A model generated the notes under the pieces. That model did not search any database. It was given only the letters and a program-made list of their open reading frames with translations, and had not been told where the DNA came from. Shown here in pieces: positions 1 through 9,094 of a stretch of 64,000 nucleotides of DNA. Made by a program: the position numbers and the translations under genes. How positions within the stretch are numbered: position 1 is the stretch's first letter; every line of letters begins with the position of its first letter. This DNA is from Bacillus massilinigeriensis. GTDB taxonomy: Bacteria; Bacillota; Bacilli; Bacillales; Cytobacillaceae. The stretch covers positions 3,047,601 to 3,111,600 of the forward strand of contig NZ_LT630337.1 of NCBI RefSeq assembly GCF_900117315.1. Reading direction: 5' to 3'.

Positions 1-404
1 TAATCCATGATGGTTTTTCCAGTTGCATCGCCACCACCATGAACGATTCTTTTCTCGCGGTGAGCGCCCTCTAACCCTAATAAAAGCTGCCCCTTTGAAT
101 CTTTATCAAATAGGCAACCATTTTGGAAAAGCTCCTTTATTAAAAAGGGAGCCTCTTTTGTCATAGCTAAAACAAGATCCCCATTATTATGATAACGTCC
201 TGCCTCCATCGTATCTAAATAGTGTTTATAGGGATCATCTTTATCTCCCAACGCTACCGCCACCCCACCTTGAGCCAAGTAGGAGTTTCCATCGTTTAAA
301 TCTGATTTTGTGAGAATCATCACATTTACATCATTTCTCAATTTTTTTGATAATTGCATGGCGGCCACACCGCTTCCAATTATCAATACATTGGAGTGTC
401 TCAT
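1..404 (-). CDS. nadB: L-aspartate oxidase NadB (3' part outside window)
   Basis: First 134 codons of NadB, the FAD enzyme that oxidises L-aspartate to iminoaspartate, the first step of de novo NAD synthesis. The start ATG at 404 follows a GGAGGG ribosome-binding site. The N-terminus shows the FAD dinucleotide-binding pattern (VLIIGSGVAA) and, near residues 42-52, the SYLAQGGVAVA segment typical of the fumarate reductase/NadB flavoprotein family; HGGGDATG lies close to the window edge. It diverges from the cysteine desulfurase gene over a shared regulatory region. In Bacillus the nadB-nadC-nadA genes are repressed by NiaR, whose gene is here too. The C-terminal two thirds are not visible. Confidence 0.95.
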   Translation of the reverse strand, partial: MRHSNVLIIGSGVAAMQLSKKLRNDVNVMILTKSDLNDGNSYLAQGGVAVALGDKDDPYKHYLDTMEAGRYHNNGDLVLAMTKEAPFLIKELFQNGCLFDKDSKGQLLLGLEGAHREKRIVHGGGDATGKTIMD

Positions 405-430
405 TATTTTTTACCCTCCGTTTTTACACC

Positions 431-473
431 TGTCTTGACACTTATAATTACATAGATTTAAAATTATGACAAG
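431..473. promoter_or_regulatory. Divergent nadB / nifS promoters with candidate NiaR operator
   Basis: On the plus strand TTGACA (435-440) and TAAAAT (459-464) with an 18-bp spacer form a promoter for the desulfurase gene. On the minus strand TTGTCA (467-472) followed by a TAATTA-like box could serve nadB. The plus -35 lies inside the near-palindrome TGTCTTGACA (431-440), and a related ATGACAAGTGT lies at 466-476. Such TGTC/GACA half-sites fit the nicotinate repressor NiaR known to control these genes in Bacillus. Promoter elements are seen; operator assignment is inferred from context. Confidence 0.6.
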
Positions 474-511
474 TGTTTTCATAGTAATGAGCTTAGAAAA
501 TGGAGGTACTT

Positions 512-1648
512 ATGATATATTTCGATTATGCGGCTAGTTGTCCACTGGATAAGGAAGCTGCAGAGACCTATATAAAAGCAGCTACTGATTATTTTGGAAA
601 TTCAAAAAGCCTCCATGACATTGGAAATAAAGCCTATAATCTACTAGAGTATAGTCGCGCACAGCTTTCATCCGTTTTAGGTATCGATAAGGATGGACTT
701 TATTTCACATCTGGTGGGTCTGAAAGTAACTATTTGGGAATTCAAACTCTCAAAGGATCGCCACTTAAAAATGGAAAGCATATCATCTCAACTTCCGCAG
801 AGCATTCCTCAGTTGGGAATACTTTAGAAAAATTGAAGGAAGAAGGCTATGATATTACGTATCTTGACTTTAATCAGGATGGGGTAATAGACCTCATGGA
901 GCTAGAGAAGGCAATACGCAAGGACACGATTCTCATTACCGTACAGCATGGAAATCCAGAAATAGGCACGATTCAACCGATTTCAGAAATTAGCACATTA
1001 TGTCAAAAAAATGATATACTCCTGCATAGTGACTGTGTGCAAACATTTGGCAAACAAGATTTAAAAACGATTTCAAAGCTTGTTGACAGCTTTTCAATAT
1101 CCGGCCATAAAATTTATGGACCAAAAGGAATCGGTGCTTTATATCTCTCGCCAAAAAGGGCATGGAAGCCTTATTATCCTGGAACTTCACATGAAGGAGG
1201 GATTAGACCAGGAACGGTCAATGTCCCAGCAATCGCTGCAATGACGGTTGCTGCAGTGAAGATGGAAAAAATGCGTGAACAGCTCCATGAGCATTATCAA
1301 ATTCTTCGCAGACAACTCCTTCAACAATTAGAAACGATGGATTCAAGATTCATTTTCTATGAGTTTAATAATCAATTACCCTCAACCATAGGTATGCGTG
1401 TTAAGGGGATTGAGGGACAATGGATGATGCTAGAGCTTAACCGCCTTGGTTTTGCTATTTCAACAGGAAGCGCCTGTCAAATTGGTTTGCTATCACCATC
1501 TAAAACTATGAAGGCTCTTGGTGTCACCGGAAAAGAGGCAAAGGAATTTATCCGTATCTCCTTTGGTAAAATGACATCCATCAATGATGTTAAGCAATTG
1601 GGAGAAGCCATCCTGTCTATTGTAGAAAATGCAGAAATCAAGGTGTAA
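512..1648 (+). CDS. nifS: NifS/NadS-type cysteine desulfurase (NAD branch)
   Basis: PLP-dependent class V aminotransferase-fold enzyme taking sulfur from cysteine, probably to build the [4Fe-4S] cluster of quinolinate synthase NadA. The PLP lysine is about residue 200 in SGHKIYGPKG, and the catalytic cysteine is about residue 322 in STGSACQ. Length (378 aa) is normal. I start it at ATG 512, four to five bases after GGAGGT; an in-frame ATG at 500 overlaps that ribosome site and is unlikely. It is divergent from nadB and followed by niaR, the arrangement seen in B. subtilis, where nifS is required for NAD synthesis. Other cysteine desulfurases share these motifs; the genomic context decides the name. 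Confidence 0.93.
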   Translation: MIYFDYAASCPLDKEAAETYIKAATDYFGNSKSLHDIGNKAYNLLEYSRAQLSSVLGIDKDGLYFTSGGSESNYLGIQTLKGSPLKNGKHIISTSAEHSSVGNTLEKLKEEGYDITYLDFNQDGVIDLMELEKAIRKDTILITVQHGNPEIGTIQPISEISTLCQKNDILLHSDCVQTFGKQDLKTISKLVDSFSISGHKIYGPKGIGALYLSPKRAWKPYYPGTSHEGGIRPGTVNVPAIAAMTVAAVKMEKMREQLHEHYQILRRQLLQQLETMDSRFIFYEFNNQLPSTIGMRVKGIEGQWMMLELNRLGFAISTGSACQIGLLSPSKTMKALGVTGKEAKEFIRISFGKMTSINDVKQLGEAILSIVENAEIKV

Positions 1649-1684
1649 AAGGTGTGAATTTTTTAAGAAAGGGGGTTCTTACCA

Positions 1685-2224
1685 TTGAAGGAGAAAAGAC
1701 TATCGGGGGAACAAAGAAGAGACCTAATTCTTAATTGGTTAAAGACAAGTAATCGTCCAATCACAGGTAGTGAGCTTGCCGAAAGAGCAAATGTCAGCAG
1801 GCAAGTCATAGTCGGAGATATCACTTTACTAAAAGCCAAAAATGAACCCATTATTGCCTCAAGTCAAGGGTACTTATATTTAGTTCATCCATCTACTTTC
1901 ACGGTTTATGAACGAACAGTGGCCTGCTCCCATCCACCTGAACAAACCGAGGAGGAGCTCAATTTATTAGTAGACCATGGAGTAACGGTAAAGGATGTTA
2001 GAATTGAGCATCCTGTTTACGGCGATTTAACGGCTTCTATTCGGGTATCTAATCGAAAGGAAGTCAAACAATTCATGGAAAAAATAAGAAACACGAAGGC
2101 TTCCTATCTTTCTGAACTAACAGATGGATACCATCTACATACGATTACTGCAACTTCCGAAGAAATACTAGATGAAGCGGTAGAAGCCATGAAAGAAGCA
2201 AATTTTTTAATTGATCAGCAATAA
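1685..2224 (+). CDS. niaR: NAD biosynthesis transcriptional repressor NiaR (YrxA)
   Basis: Niacin-responsive repressor of NAD synthesis and uptake genes. Residues about 8-60 form a helix-turn-helix of the HTH_11 type (SELAERANVSRQVIVGDITLLK); residues about 75-175 are the 3H domain, with conserved histidines in CSHPPEQ, IEHPVYGD and YHLHTI that bind metal and nicotinate in the family. Start is TTG 1685, preceded by an AAAGGGGG ribosome site at 1669-1676. It is 36 bases after the desulfurase stop and probably cotranscribed, placing the regulator in the regulon it controls. Length 179 aa, typical. Confidence 0.94.
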   Translation: MKEKRLSGEQRRDLILNWLKTSNRPITGSELAERANVSRQVIVGDITLLKAKNEPIIASSQGYLYLVHPSTFTVYERTVACSHPPEQTEEELNLLVDHGVTVKDVRIEHPVYGDLTASIRVSNRKEVKQFMEKIRNTKASYLSELTDGYHLHTITATSEEILDEAVEAMKEANFLIDQQ

Positions 2225-2225
2225 A

Positions 2226-2313
2226 AAAGGCCTGTCCTAAAGGAAAAATGCCATTCACCATAAGAGGATATCTAAATATGGTGAATGGCGCCTTATGGGA
2301 CGGCCTCTTTTTT
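2226..2313. terminator. Bidirectional nested-hairpin terminator between niaR and pheA
   Basis: A perfect 13-bp inner stem (2250-2262 with 2277-2289) is enclosed by an outer stem AGGCCTGTCC / GGACGGCCT (2228-2237 with 2299-2306, one bulge). T runs flank it on both strands, so it can end both convergent transcripts. The pheA stop codon abuts the right T run. Confidence 0.85.
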
Positions 2314-3209
2314 TATACTTCCGTTCGAGCAGATGTCTCCCCGACTGTGGAGGATTCCTTATCCAATTGAAAATAAGGATAGCTTCCTAGTATTTTTACC
2401 GAGCATCCTAATGCTTCAAGCTCAGCCATTGCCCCTGGAATCAATACATCGTCTAAAGACATTTCAATGTCAATTAAAAAGAAATAATTTCCAAGCCCTG
2501 TCTTCATTGGCCTTGATTCAATTTTTGATAGGTTCAGCTTGCGCCAAGCAAAGGCAGAAAGGACTTGATGCAGCGCCCCTGCTTGGTCAGAAGGTAGCGT
2601 CACCATCAATGTTGTTTTATCCCCAACTTTATATTTCATTTGCTCGTTCAAATCAATAGGATTCTTAGACAAAATGATAAATTTTGTATGGTTAAAATCA
2701 AAGTCGTGGATATCAGCTTTTGCAATAAATAAGCCATACTCTTCTGCCGCTAATTCATTGGCAATCGCTGCTGCCTTCTGATTGGGATGATCAGCCAAGA
2801 ATTTCGCAGCCGCTCCTGTTGAAGTCACACTCTCGTATGGTATGCCCTTAAAATTTCTATGTAAAAATTTATGGCACTGGGCAATCGCATGGGAATGACT
2901 ATAGATTATTTCAATATCCTCCCAATGATCTGCCTGGTTAGGATGTACAAGAAAATGCTGACGAATGGGCGCTGTAATTTCCCCCACGATTGGTAAGTCT
3001 ACCTCATGAATCAAATAATCAAGCGTAATGTTAACTGACCCCTCTAACGCATTCTCTAATGGAACTACAGCTATATCTACTTCATCATCCATCACTGCAT
3101 CTAAACAATCTGGAATGGTTATATAAGGAATAGCGGTTAATCCAGGGAACATTTTTTGAACAGCTAGGCCAGTAAAGGTTGCTTTTGGACCTAGATAGGC
3201 AATCTTCAT
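2313..3209 (-). CDS. pheA: Prephenate dehydratase
   Basis: Monofunctional prephenate dehydratase converting prephenate to phenylpyruvate in phenylalanine synthesis. The catalytic domain (about 1-180) begins MKIAYLGPKATFT and contains TSTGAAAKF and the family TRF site as HTKFIILSK (Lys where many members have Arg). The regulatory ACT domain (about 195-275) carries GALHQVLSAF and the phenylalanine-binding ESRP motif, so feedback inhibition by Phe is expected. Start ATG 3209 follows GGAGGAGAGG. It is the last gene of the spo0B-obg-pheB-pheA group, though a terminator lies between pheB and pheA here. Length 298 aa, slightly over the B. subtilis protein. Confidence 0.96.
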   Translation of the reverse strand: MKIAYLGPKATFTGLAVQKMFPGLTAIPYITIPDCLDAVMDDEVDIAVVPLENALEGSVNITLDYLIHEVDLPIVGEITAPIRQHFLVHPNQADHWEDIEIIYSHSHAIAQCHKFLHRNFKGIPYESVTSTGAAAKFLADHPNQKAAAIANELAAEEYGLFIAKADIHDFDFNHTKFIILSKNPIDLNEQMKYKVGDKTTLMVTLPSDQAGALHQVLSAFAWRKLNLSKIESRPMKTGLGNYFFLIDIEMSLDDVLIPGAMAELEALGCSVKILGSYPYFQLDKESSTVGETSARTEV

Positions 3210-3271
3210 TTTTCCTCTCCTCCTACAAGCTAAAAAACATCTATCTTTATTGCTTTAATGTAACCATGTAA

Positions 3272-3330
3272 TACTAGAAAAAAAACAGGGCTGAGGTACC
3301 TCTTTAAGCACCCGACCCCAGCACCTCAAC
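3272..3330 (-). terminator. Terminator overlapping the pheB stop codon
   Basis: On the minus strand an imperfect GC-rich stem (GGGTCGGGTGC paired with GAGGTACCTCAGCCC) is followed by eight T residues. The pheB TAA lies in the loop. The GAGGTACCTC core resembles other GGTACC/GGTGCC palindromes in this window. It suggests that pheA expression depends on readthrough or a separate promoter. Confidence 0.65.
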
Positions 3331-3759
3331 CTTATCAACAAATTCAAGCTTTCTTAACTCAGCTAGCAATTCATCTATTTCTATTCCCATTTCAGAGATG
3401 TTTAAAGATAACGTAACATTCGCTCTTCCAAGCAAAGGGATGGTTTGATGAATGGTCAGAACATTGCAGCCTGCTGTCGCCACAACACTTAATAGATGGG
3501 ATAATGTTCCAGATCTGTCCTCTAGATGAAAAAACAATGTAATAAGCTTCTCCTTCACCATTGTATGAAAGGGAAAAATGGTGTCTCTATATTTATAAAA
3601 GGCACTTCGGCTTAAATCCACCTTTTGTACAGCCTCCCATACAGATTCCACTTTTCCTCGCTCTAGCATCTCTTTTGCCTCTAACGTCTTTTTCATCGCT
3701 TCTGGAAGTACATCTTCACGCACTAAATAAAATTTTTTATCTAATTTCTTATTTTTCAT
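3304..3759 (-). CDS. pheB: ACT-domain protein PheB
   Basis: Small ACT-domain protein that accompanies pheA in Bacillus. Residues about 1-70 hold a short helical region ([15 protein letters not shown], then [15 protein letters not shown]); residues about 75-150 are the ACT domain ([38 protein letters not shown]). The biochemical role is unsettled; older annotations call it a chorismate mutase-like protein. I start at ATG 3759 (151 aa) with a GGGGTGGGG upstream sequence; a longer frame to 3807 would run into obg. It follows the obg stop by 25 bases, so the two are probably cotranscribed. Confidence 0.9.
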   Translation of the reverse strand: MKNKKLDKKFYLVREDVLPEAMKKTLEAKEMLERGKVESVWEAVQKVDLSRSAFYKYRDTIFPFHTMVKEKLITLFFHLEDRSGTLSHLLSVVATAGCNVLTIHQTIPLLGRANVTLSLNISEMGIEIDELLAELRKLEFVDKVEVLGSGA

Positions 3760-3784
3760 TTCCCCACCCCATGAACCAACCAGC

Positions 3785-5116
<1,332 letters not shown>

Positions 5117-5156
5117 TTATCATCAGACGAGAATCCTTCTATTTATTTTCCTTAGT

Positions 5157-5699
5157 TTATTCATTTGGTAAAAAGAACTCGAGAGAAAGCTCGCCCTCGG
5201 TAAATTGCTGAACTGTAACACCCAACTTTAAAGATTGCTCCCTCTTTAAAAATTGTTCGATTTGTTCCCTACTTGTTATTATCCCGCGAAAATCAAAAAA
5301 GAAACCGGTTCCTTCTATTTGCGGTTCAATTGTTACTGAAAGATAATTATCGTAAAACATTTTTACCGACAAATCTAACGTCTGAAAGAAATTATTCGTC
5401 CAATTTGTCAAAGCTTCATCCTGAATTTTATTCTTATTCGGATGATCGTCTAATACATCAAATTCTATTTGAAATAAGTGATTTTCCCAATTGCAGGTTA
5501 AAAGTAATGAGGCAAACTGAGGTATATTCAAATTGGATAGCTTAGATTGTTGCTTACTCTCTGCCACAATTTCATCAATAATTTCATTTACACGTCCATA
5601 TTTATTTAAAGATAAATTTCCTTTTATTAATTGTATTTTGTTTAACCAATCATGTCTTGCGTGCCTTAGCACCTCAACCGTATTCCAGTCCCTATTCAT
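5157..5699 (-). CDS. spo0B: Sporulation phosphotransferase Spo0B
   Basis: Spo0B relays phosphate from Spo0F to Spo0A in the sporulation phosphorelay. The N-terminal helical hairpin carries the phospho-accepting histidine in RHARHDWLNKIQLIKG (His16 by this start), where the B. subtilis protein has its HDWLN motif. The rest is a degenerate histidine-kinase-like ATPase domain without nucleotide motifs, as usual for the family. 180 aa. Start ATG 5699 follows AGGAG at seven bases. It leads the spo0B-obg-pheB unit and has its own promoter candidate upstream. Confidence 0.95.
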   Translation of the reverse strand: MNRDWNTVEVLRHARHDWLNKIQLIKGNLSLNKYGRVNEIIDEIVAESKQQSKLSNLNIPQFASLLLTCNWENHLFQIEFDVLDDHPNKNKIQDEALTNWTNNFFQTLDLSVKMFYDNYLSVTIEPQIEGTGFFFDFRGIITSREQIEQFLKREQSLKLGVTVQQFTEGELSLEFFLPNE

Positions 5700-5733
5700 T
5701 GTAGCACTCCTAGCACAGTTTCCTCTTTAGGCT

Positions 5734-5742
5734 AGTATACCA
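5734..5742 (-). promoter_or_regulatory. Extended -10 promoter for spo0B-obg
   Basis: Minus-strand TGGTATACT is an extended -10 (TG-n-TATACT) 35 to 45 bases upstream of the spo0B start. No good -35 is seen at 17 bp, as allowed for extended -10 promoters. Its position shows that the repeat array further upstream lies outside the spo0B transcript. Confidence 0.5.
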
Positions 5743-5759
5743 AAAATAATTACAATGGC

Positions 5760-6383
5760 ATGATTAAATTCATAATTTTCATCCAAATATGCATATATTA
5801 GGCATTGTTTGGTTCTGGATTTTTGTGTTTAGTGTGATCCTTTAGTTGTGTTCTAGCCTGGAGTGAGATTGATTTTTGGTAAAATCCTCGAATAATAGGG
5901 AGATTTACTTGATTATTTGCTCTGAACAGCCACTTTTTACTTATTTATGGCCCTTGAGCAGATTTTTTTATTTGTCGGAGGCGGGAGAATTATTTTTACT
6001 TGGAGAAATTGGGGGTTTATTCGCGAAAAATTGAGTTTTATTCGCGAAATTTGGTGATTTATTCGCGAAGTTTTGGATTTTATTCGCGAAATCTTGGGGA
6101 TTATTCGCGAAATTTTGAAATACTCGCGAAATTCTCGAAATACTCGCGAAATTCCACCAAATACTCGCGAAATTCCACCAAATACCCGCGAAATTCCACC
6201 AAATACCCGCGAAATTCCACCAAATACTCGCGAAATTCCCAAACTGATTCGCGACAATCCAACTCCCCAATCCCAAAACCAATCGTAATCTCCCAACCCA
6301 CTTCCCACACCAACATGCCTAATCCCACAAAACAACAAACTATGTAATCCACAAAACAAAAAGTACTATGTATTTTCCCCAAA
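5760..6383. other. Gene-free region with mirrored strand composition around the repeat array
   Basis: About 620 bases between the spo0B promoter and the rpmA terminator. No convincing gene is present: frames opened by the array exist on both strands only because its repeat has no stops. Left of about 6115 the plus strand is rich in G and T; right of it in A and C, so the two halves resemble a long imperfect inverted repeat around the array centre. Confidence 0.8.
6021..6254. repeat. 12-unit array of the TCGCGA palindrome at 21-bp spacing
   Basis: TCGCGA occurs at 6021, 6042, 6063, 6084, 6105, 6124, 6144, 6165, 6228 and 6249, with CCGCGA at 6186 and 6207. Steps are 21 bp except 19 and 20 at the centre. 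Left units read about TTTATTCGCGAAATTTTGG; right units read CTCGCGAAATTCCACCAAATA, three of them nearly identical. The 7-codon period leaves long frames on both strands (for example repeated YSRNSTK on plus and GISRVFG on minus), but no frame has a convincing ribosome site. I read it as non-coding tandem repeat DNA. Confidence 0.95.
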
Positions 6384-6419
6384 CTAAAAACAAAACTCTA
6401 ACCTAATCGGTTAGAGTTT
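6384..6419 (-). terminator. rplU-prp-rpmA terminator
   Basis: Minus strand: AAACTCTAACC, 5-base loop, GGTTAGAGTTT, then a TTGTTTTT run, 10 bases after the rpmA stop. Perfect 11-bp stem. Confidence 0.9.
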
Positions 6420-6429
6420 AGTAAGAAGA

Positions 6430-7066
<637 letters not shown>

Positions 7067-7077
7067 CACTACTCGCC

Positions 7078-7386
7078 TTACGCGTTGATTTTTTCAATAA
7101 CAACTTTAGTGTATGGCTGACGATGACCTTGTTTTTTACGATTGTTTTTCTTCGCTTTGTATTTGAAAACAATGATCTTTTTAGCGCGACCTTGTTTTTC
7201 AACTGTAGCTGTTACAGTTGCTCCTTCTACAACGGGGCTACCAACTTTAACGTTGTCACCACCAACGAATAAAACCTTATCAAATGTAACTGTTTCGCCT
7301 GCTTCAGCGTTAAGCTTTTCGATGTAGATAGCTTGACCTTCTTCTACACGGATTTGCTTACCACCAGTTTCGATAATTGCGTACAT
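7078..7386 (-). CDS. rplU: 50S ribosomal protein L21
   Basis: 102-residue L21, beginning [18 protein letters not shown] and ending with the basic [15 protein letters not shown] region that contacts 23S rRNA. The start is ATG 7386, seven bases after GGAGGT; a GTG nine bases earlier lies within the ribosome site and is rejected. First gene of rplU-prp-rpmA, preceded by a structured leader. Confidence 0.98.
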   Translation of the reverse strand: MYAIIETGGKQIRVEEGQAIYIEKLNAEAGETVTFDKVLFVGGDNVKVGSPVVEGATVTATVEKQGRAKKIIVFKYKAKKNNRKKQGHRQPYTKVVIEKINA

Positions 7387-7391
7387 GAACT

Positions 7392-7500
7392 GCACCTCCT
7401 TATAAACTAAGACTCGCCATGATCAGGCGTTTTGCTCGAAAGCAAAAGCTTATTACCTGCTCTGAGCGGTTGTAGCACGGGTGCGCTACAAACATAACAT
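7392..7500 (-). ncRNA. L21 leader (autoregulatory 5' UTR)
   Basis: The transcribed region upstream of rplU on the minus strand contains a hairpin TGTAGC/GCTACA around GCACCCGT, then an AGCTTTTGCTTTCGAGCAAAA hairpin close to the ribosome site. Position and structure match the L21 leader of Bacillus rplU operons, thought to bind the operon's own ribosomal protein. Exact boundaries are estimated. Confidence 0.75.
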
Positions 7501-7504
7501 TAAA

Positions 7505-7534
7505 ATACTAACATGGTTTAGGCTTGAATGTCAA
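7505..7534 (-). promoter_or_regulatory. SigA promoter of rplU operon
   Basis: Minus strand TTGACA (7529-7534), 18-bp spacer, TAGTAT (7505-7510), just upstream of the L21 leader. Confidence 0.8.
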
Positions 7535-7535
7535 T

Positions 7536-7574
7536 AACAATAAAGAAAACCAGCCTTGAAAAAAGCTAGTTTTC
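7536..7574 (-). terminator. Terminator after the RNase G-type gene
   Basis: Minus strand GAAAACTAGC / GCTGGTTTTC stem (7565-7574 with 7545-7554, one G-U pair), then a T-rich tract, five bases after the gene's stop. Confidence 0.7.
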
Positions 7575-7578
7575 ACTG

Positions 7579-9051
7579 TTACACTTTTCTTTCAATCTCC
7601 GAGAGGCTCCCTATCTGTCTAATCTCGTAATATGGCTTACAGCTATCCTTTAGGATAAAGAATAATCGGAGACCAATCATCTCTTCAAATCTTTTTTTAT
7701 GTATTTCCTGATCCCCACAAAAAATAGATTTTACCTCTAGAGTCGTTTCAATTAAAATAGCTTCCGCATCAGAGTTTCGATGCTCCCAAAGCTCTCTTTC
7801 TAATTGAAAGGCAATGGATTCCGGACTTAATACCATACCTGTTCCTTCACATACTGAACATTTTGTCTGCAAAGACTCAGAGAGGGAAACTTTTGTTTTC
7901 TTTCTTGTTAATTGTAAGATGCCAAGAGGTGTAAATCCTATTACCTTTGTCCTTCGTTCATCCTTAGAAAGCTCAGTCTCCAGCCGTTTTTGAACAATTC
8001 TCCGTTCCTCATCACTTTTCATATCAATAAAATCGATTAATATCATTCCTGCAAGGTCCCGCAAACGAATTTGCCGCGCGATTTCCTCGGCCGCCCATTC
8101 ATTTGTTTTCAATACTGTTTCTTCCAAATCATTTTTTCCAGAAAATTTTCCAGTGTTCACATCTATGATTGTTAATGCCTCCGCATAGTCAAAAATAAGA
8201 TAGGCTCCATTTTGAAGCCATACAATACGCTTTAACGCCCTTTCAACCTCATGCTCTAAATGATAGGCAGAAAAAATACTTTCCTTCTTCGAATACCATT
8301 GAACATTGATCTCAGGGTTCGAAATCAGAGATTCTATCTTCTTCTTAGCCTCTGCATCATCTATAATGACCTCTCCAACATTCCATTTTTTCAGTTCCTT
8401 TTCAATTTCCTTTAGAAATGTATCCTTTGAGAGAACAATTCCGGTTTTTTTCATCGATTGCGCTTGTTTATTAACATTAAAGAATCTCTCGCGTAAAAAT
8501 TGAAGCTCGGATTGAACTGTTTCTTCTGATTGATTCTCGCATTCCGTCCGGAAAATTAAACCTTCCTCCTCGGTTTTCTCATGGAAGCCATATTTGCGCC
8601 ATCTAGCCTTCTCTCGTTCACTTTTCATTTTTTTTGAAACGGCTACATAACGTCCATTTGGCATATAGACGAGATAATCCCCGGAAAGCTCGATGATTCC
8701 ACTCAGTCGGGCGCCCTTTGTTCCTGTCGCATCCTTTTCCACCTGGACGAGAATTCGCTCTCCCTGATGGACAAAGGTGGAAATACTTCTTTTTTGTTTA
8801 ACCTCCTTCGGTTCATTTGATTGGATGTAGGATAAAAGCTTGTCACGATGAAGATAGCCTCCCTTATCCTCCCCAAAGTCTACAAAGGCAGCATTCATTC
8901 CTGGAAGAACCTTAGTTACAATCCCTAAATAGATATTTCCAACCGATGAAAGCTGTTGTGGTTGTTCTATCATTATTTTTTCAATCTTATCATTTTGTAA
9001 TAAGGCCCATCGTTTTTCTCTTCCTGTGTAATTAATTACTAATTTATTCAA
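7579..9051 (-). CDS. rng: RNase E/G family ribonuclease
   Basis: Endoribonuclease of the RNase E/G family, acting on single-stranded 5'-monophosphorylated RNA. An S1 domain covers about 38-120 (YLGIVTKVLPGMNAAFVDFG). The catalytic DNase I-like region near 290-345 shows TIIDVNTGKFSG and LIDFIDM with the two metal-binding aspartates. The zinc-link CSVC follows at 398-401, and the protein ends soon after, without an RNase E scaffold, so RNase G is the better name. Start is TTG 9051 after GAGG. B. subtilis lacks RNase E/G here but many Bacillaceae carry it between spoIVFB and rplU. Confidence 0.92.
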   Translation of the reverse strand: MNKLVINYTGREKRWALLQNDKIEKIMIEQPQQLSSVGNIYLGIVTKVLPGMNAAFVDFGEDKGGYLHRDKLLSYIQSNEPKEVKQKRSISTFVHQGERILVQVEKDATGTKGARLSGIIELSGDYLVYMPNGRYVAVSKKMKSEREKARWRKYGFHEKTEEEGLIFRTECENQSEETVQSELQFLRERFFNVNKQAQSMKKTGIVLSKDTFLKEIEKELKKWNVGEVIIDDAEAKKKIESLISNPEINVQWYSKKESIFSAYHLEHEVERALKRIVWLQNGAYLIFDYAEALTIIDVNTGKFSGKNDLEETVLKTNEWAAEEIARQIRLRDLAGMILIDFIDMKSDEERRIVQKRLETELSKDERRTKVIGFTPLGILQLTRKKTKVSLSESLQTKCSVCEGTGMVLSPESIAFQLERELWEHRNSDAEAILIETTLEVKSIFCGDQEIHKKRFEEMIGLRLFFILKDSCKPYYEIRQIGSLSEIERKV

Positions 9052-9094
9052 ATGGTTTCCTCGTTTCGCAGTCAGATTCCTATATTATTTTACA

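Noticed and set aside
2285-2659. 124-codon plus-strand frame opposite pheA
   Set aside because: It overlaps the well-supported pheA gene on the other strand and starts inside a terminator hairpin.
6021-6254. CRISPR array
   Set aside because: The 21-bp period leaves no room for a repeat plus a unique 30-bp spacer, the right-half spacers are identical, and no cas genes are present.
5937-6382. Overlapping frames of 71-140 codons on both strands across the palindrome array, encoding repeats such as YSRNSTK or GISRVFG
   Set aside because: They exist because a stop-free 21-bp repeat opens all frames; none has a good ribosome site and the composition reflects the DNA repeat, so no CDS is called.
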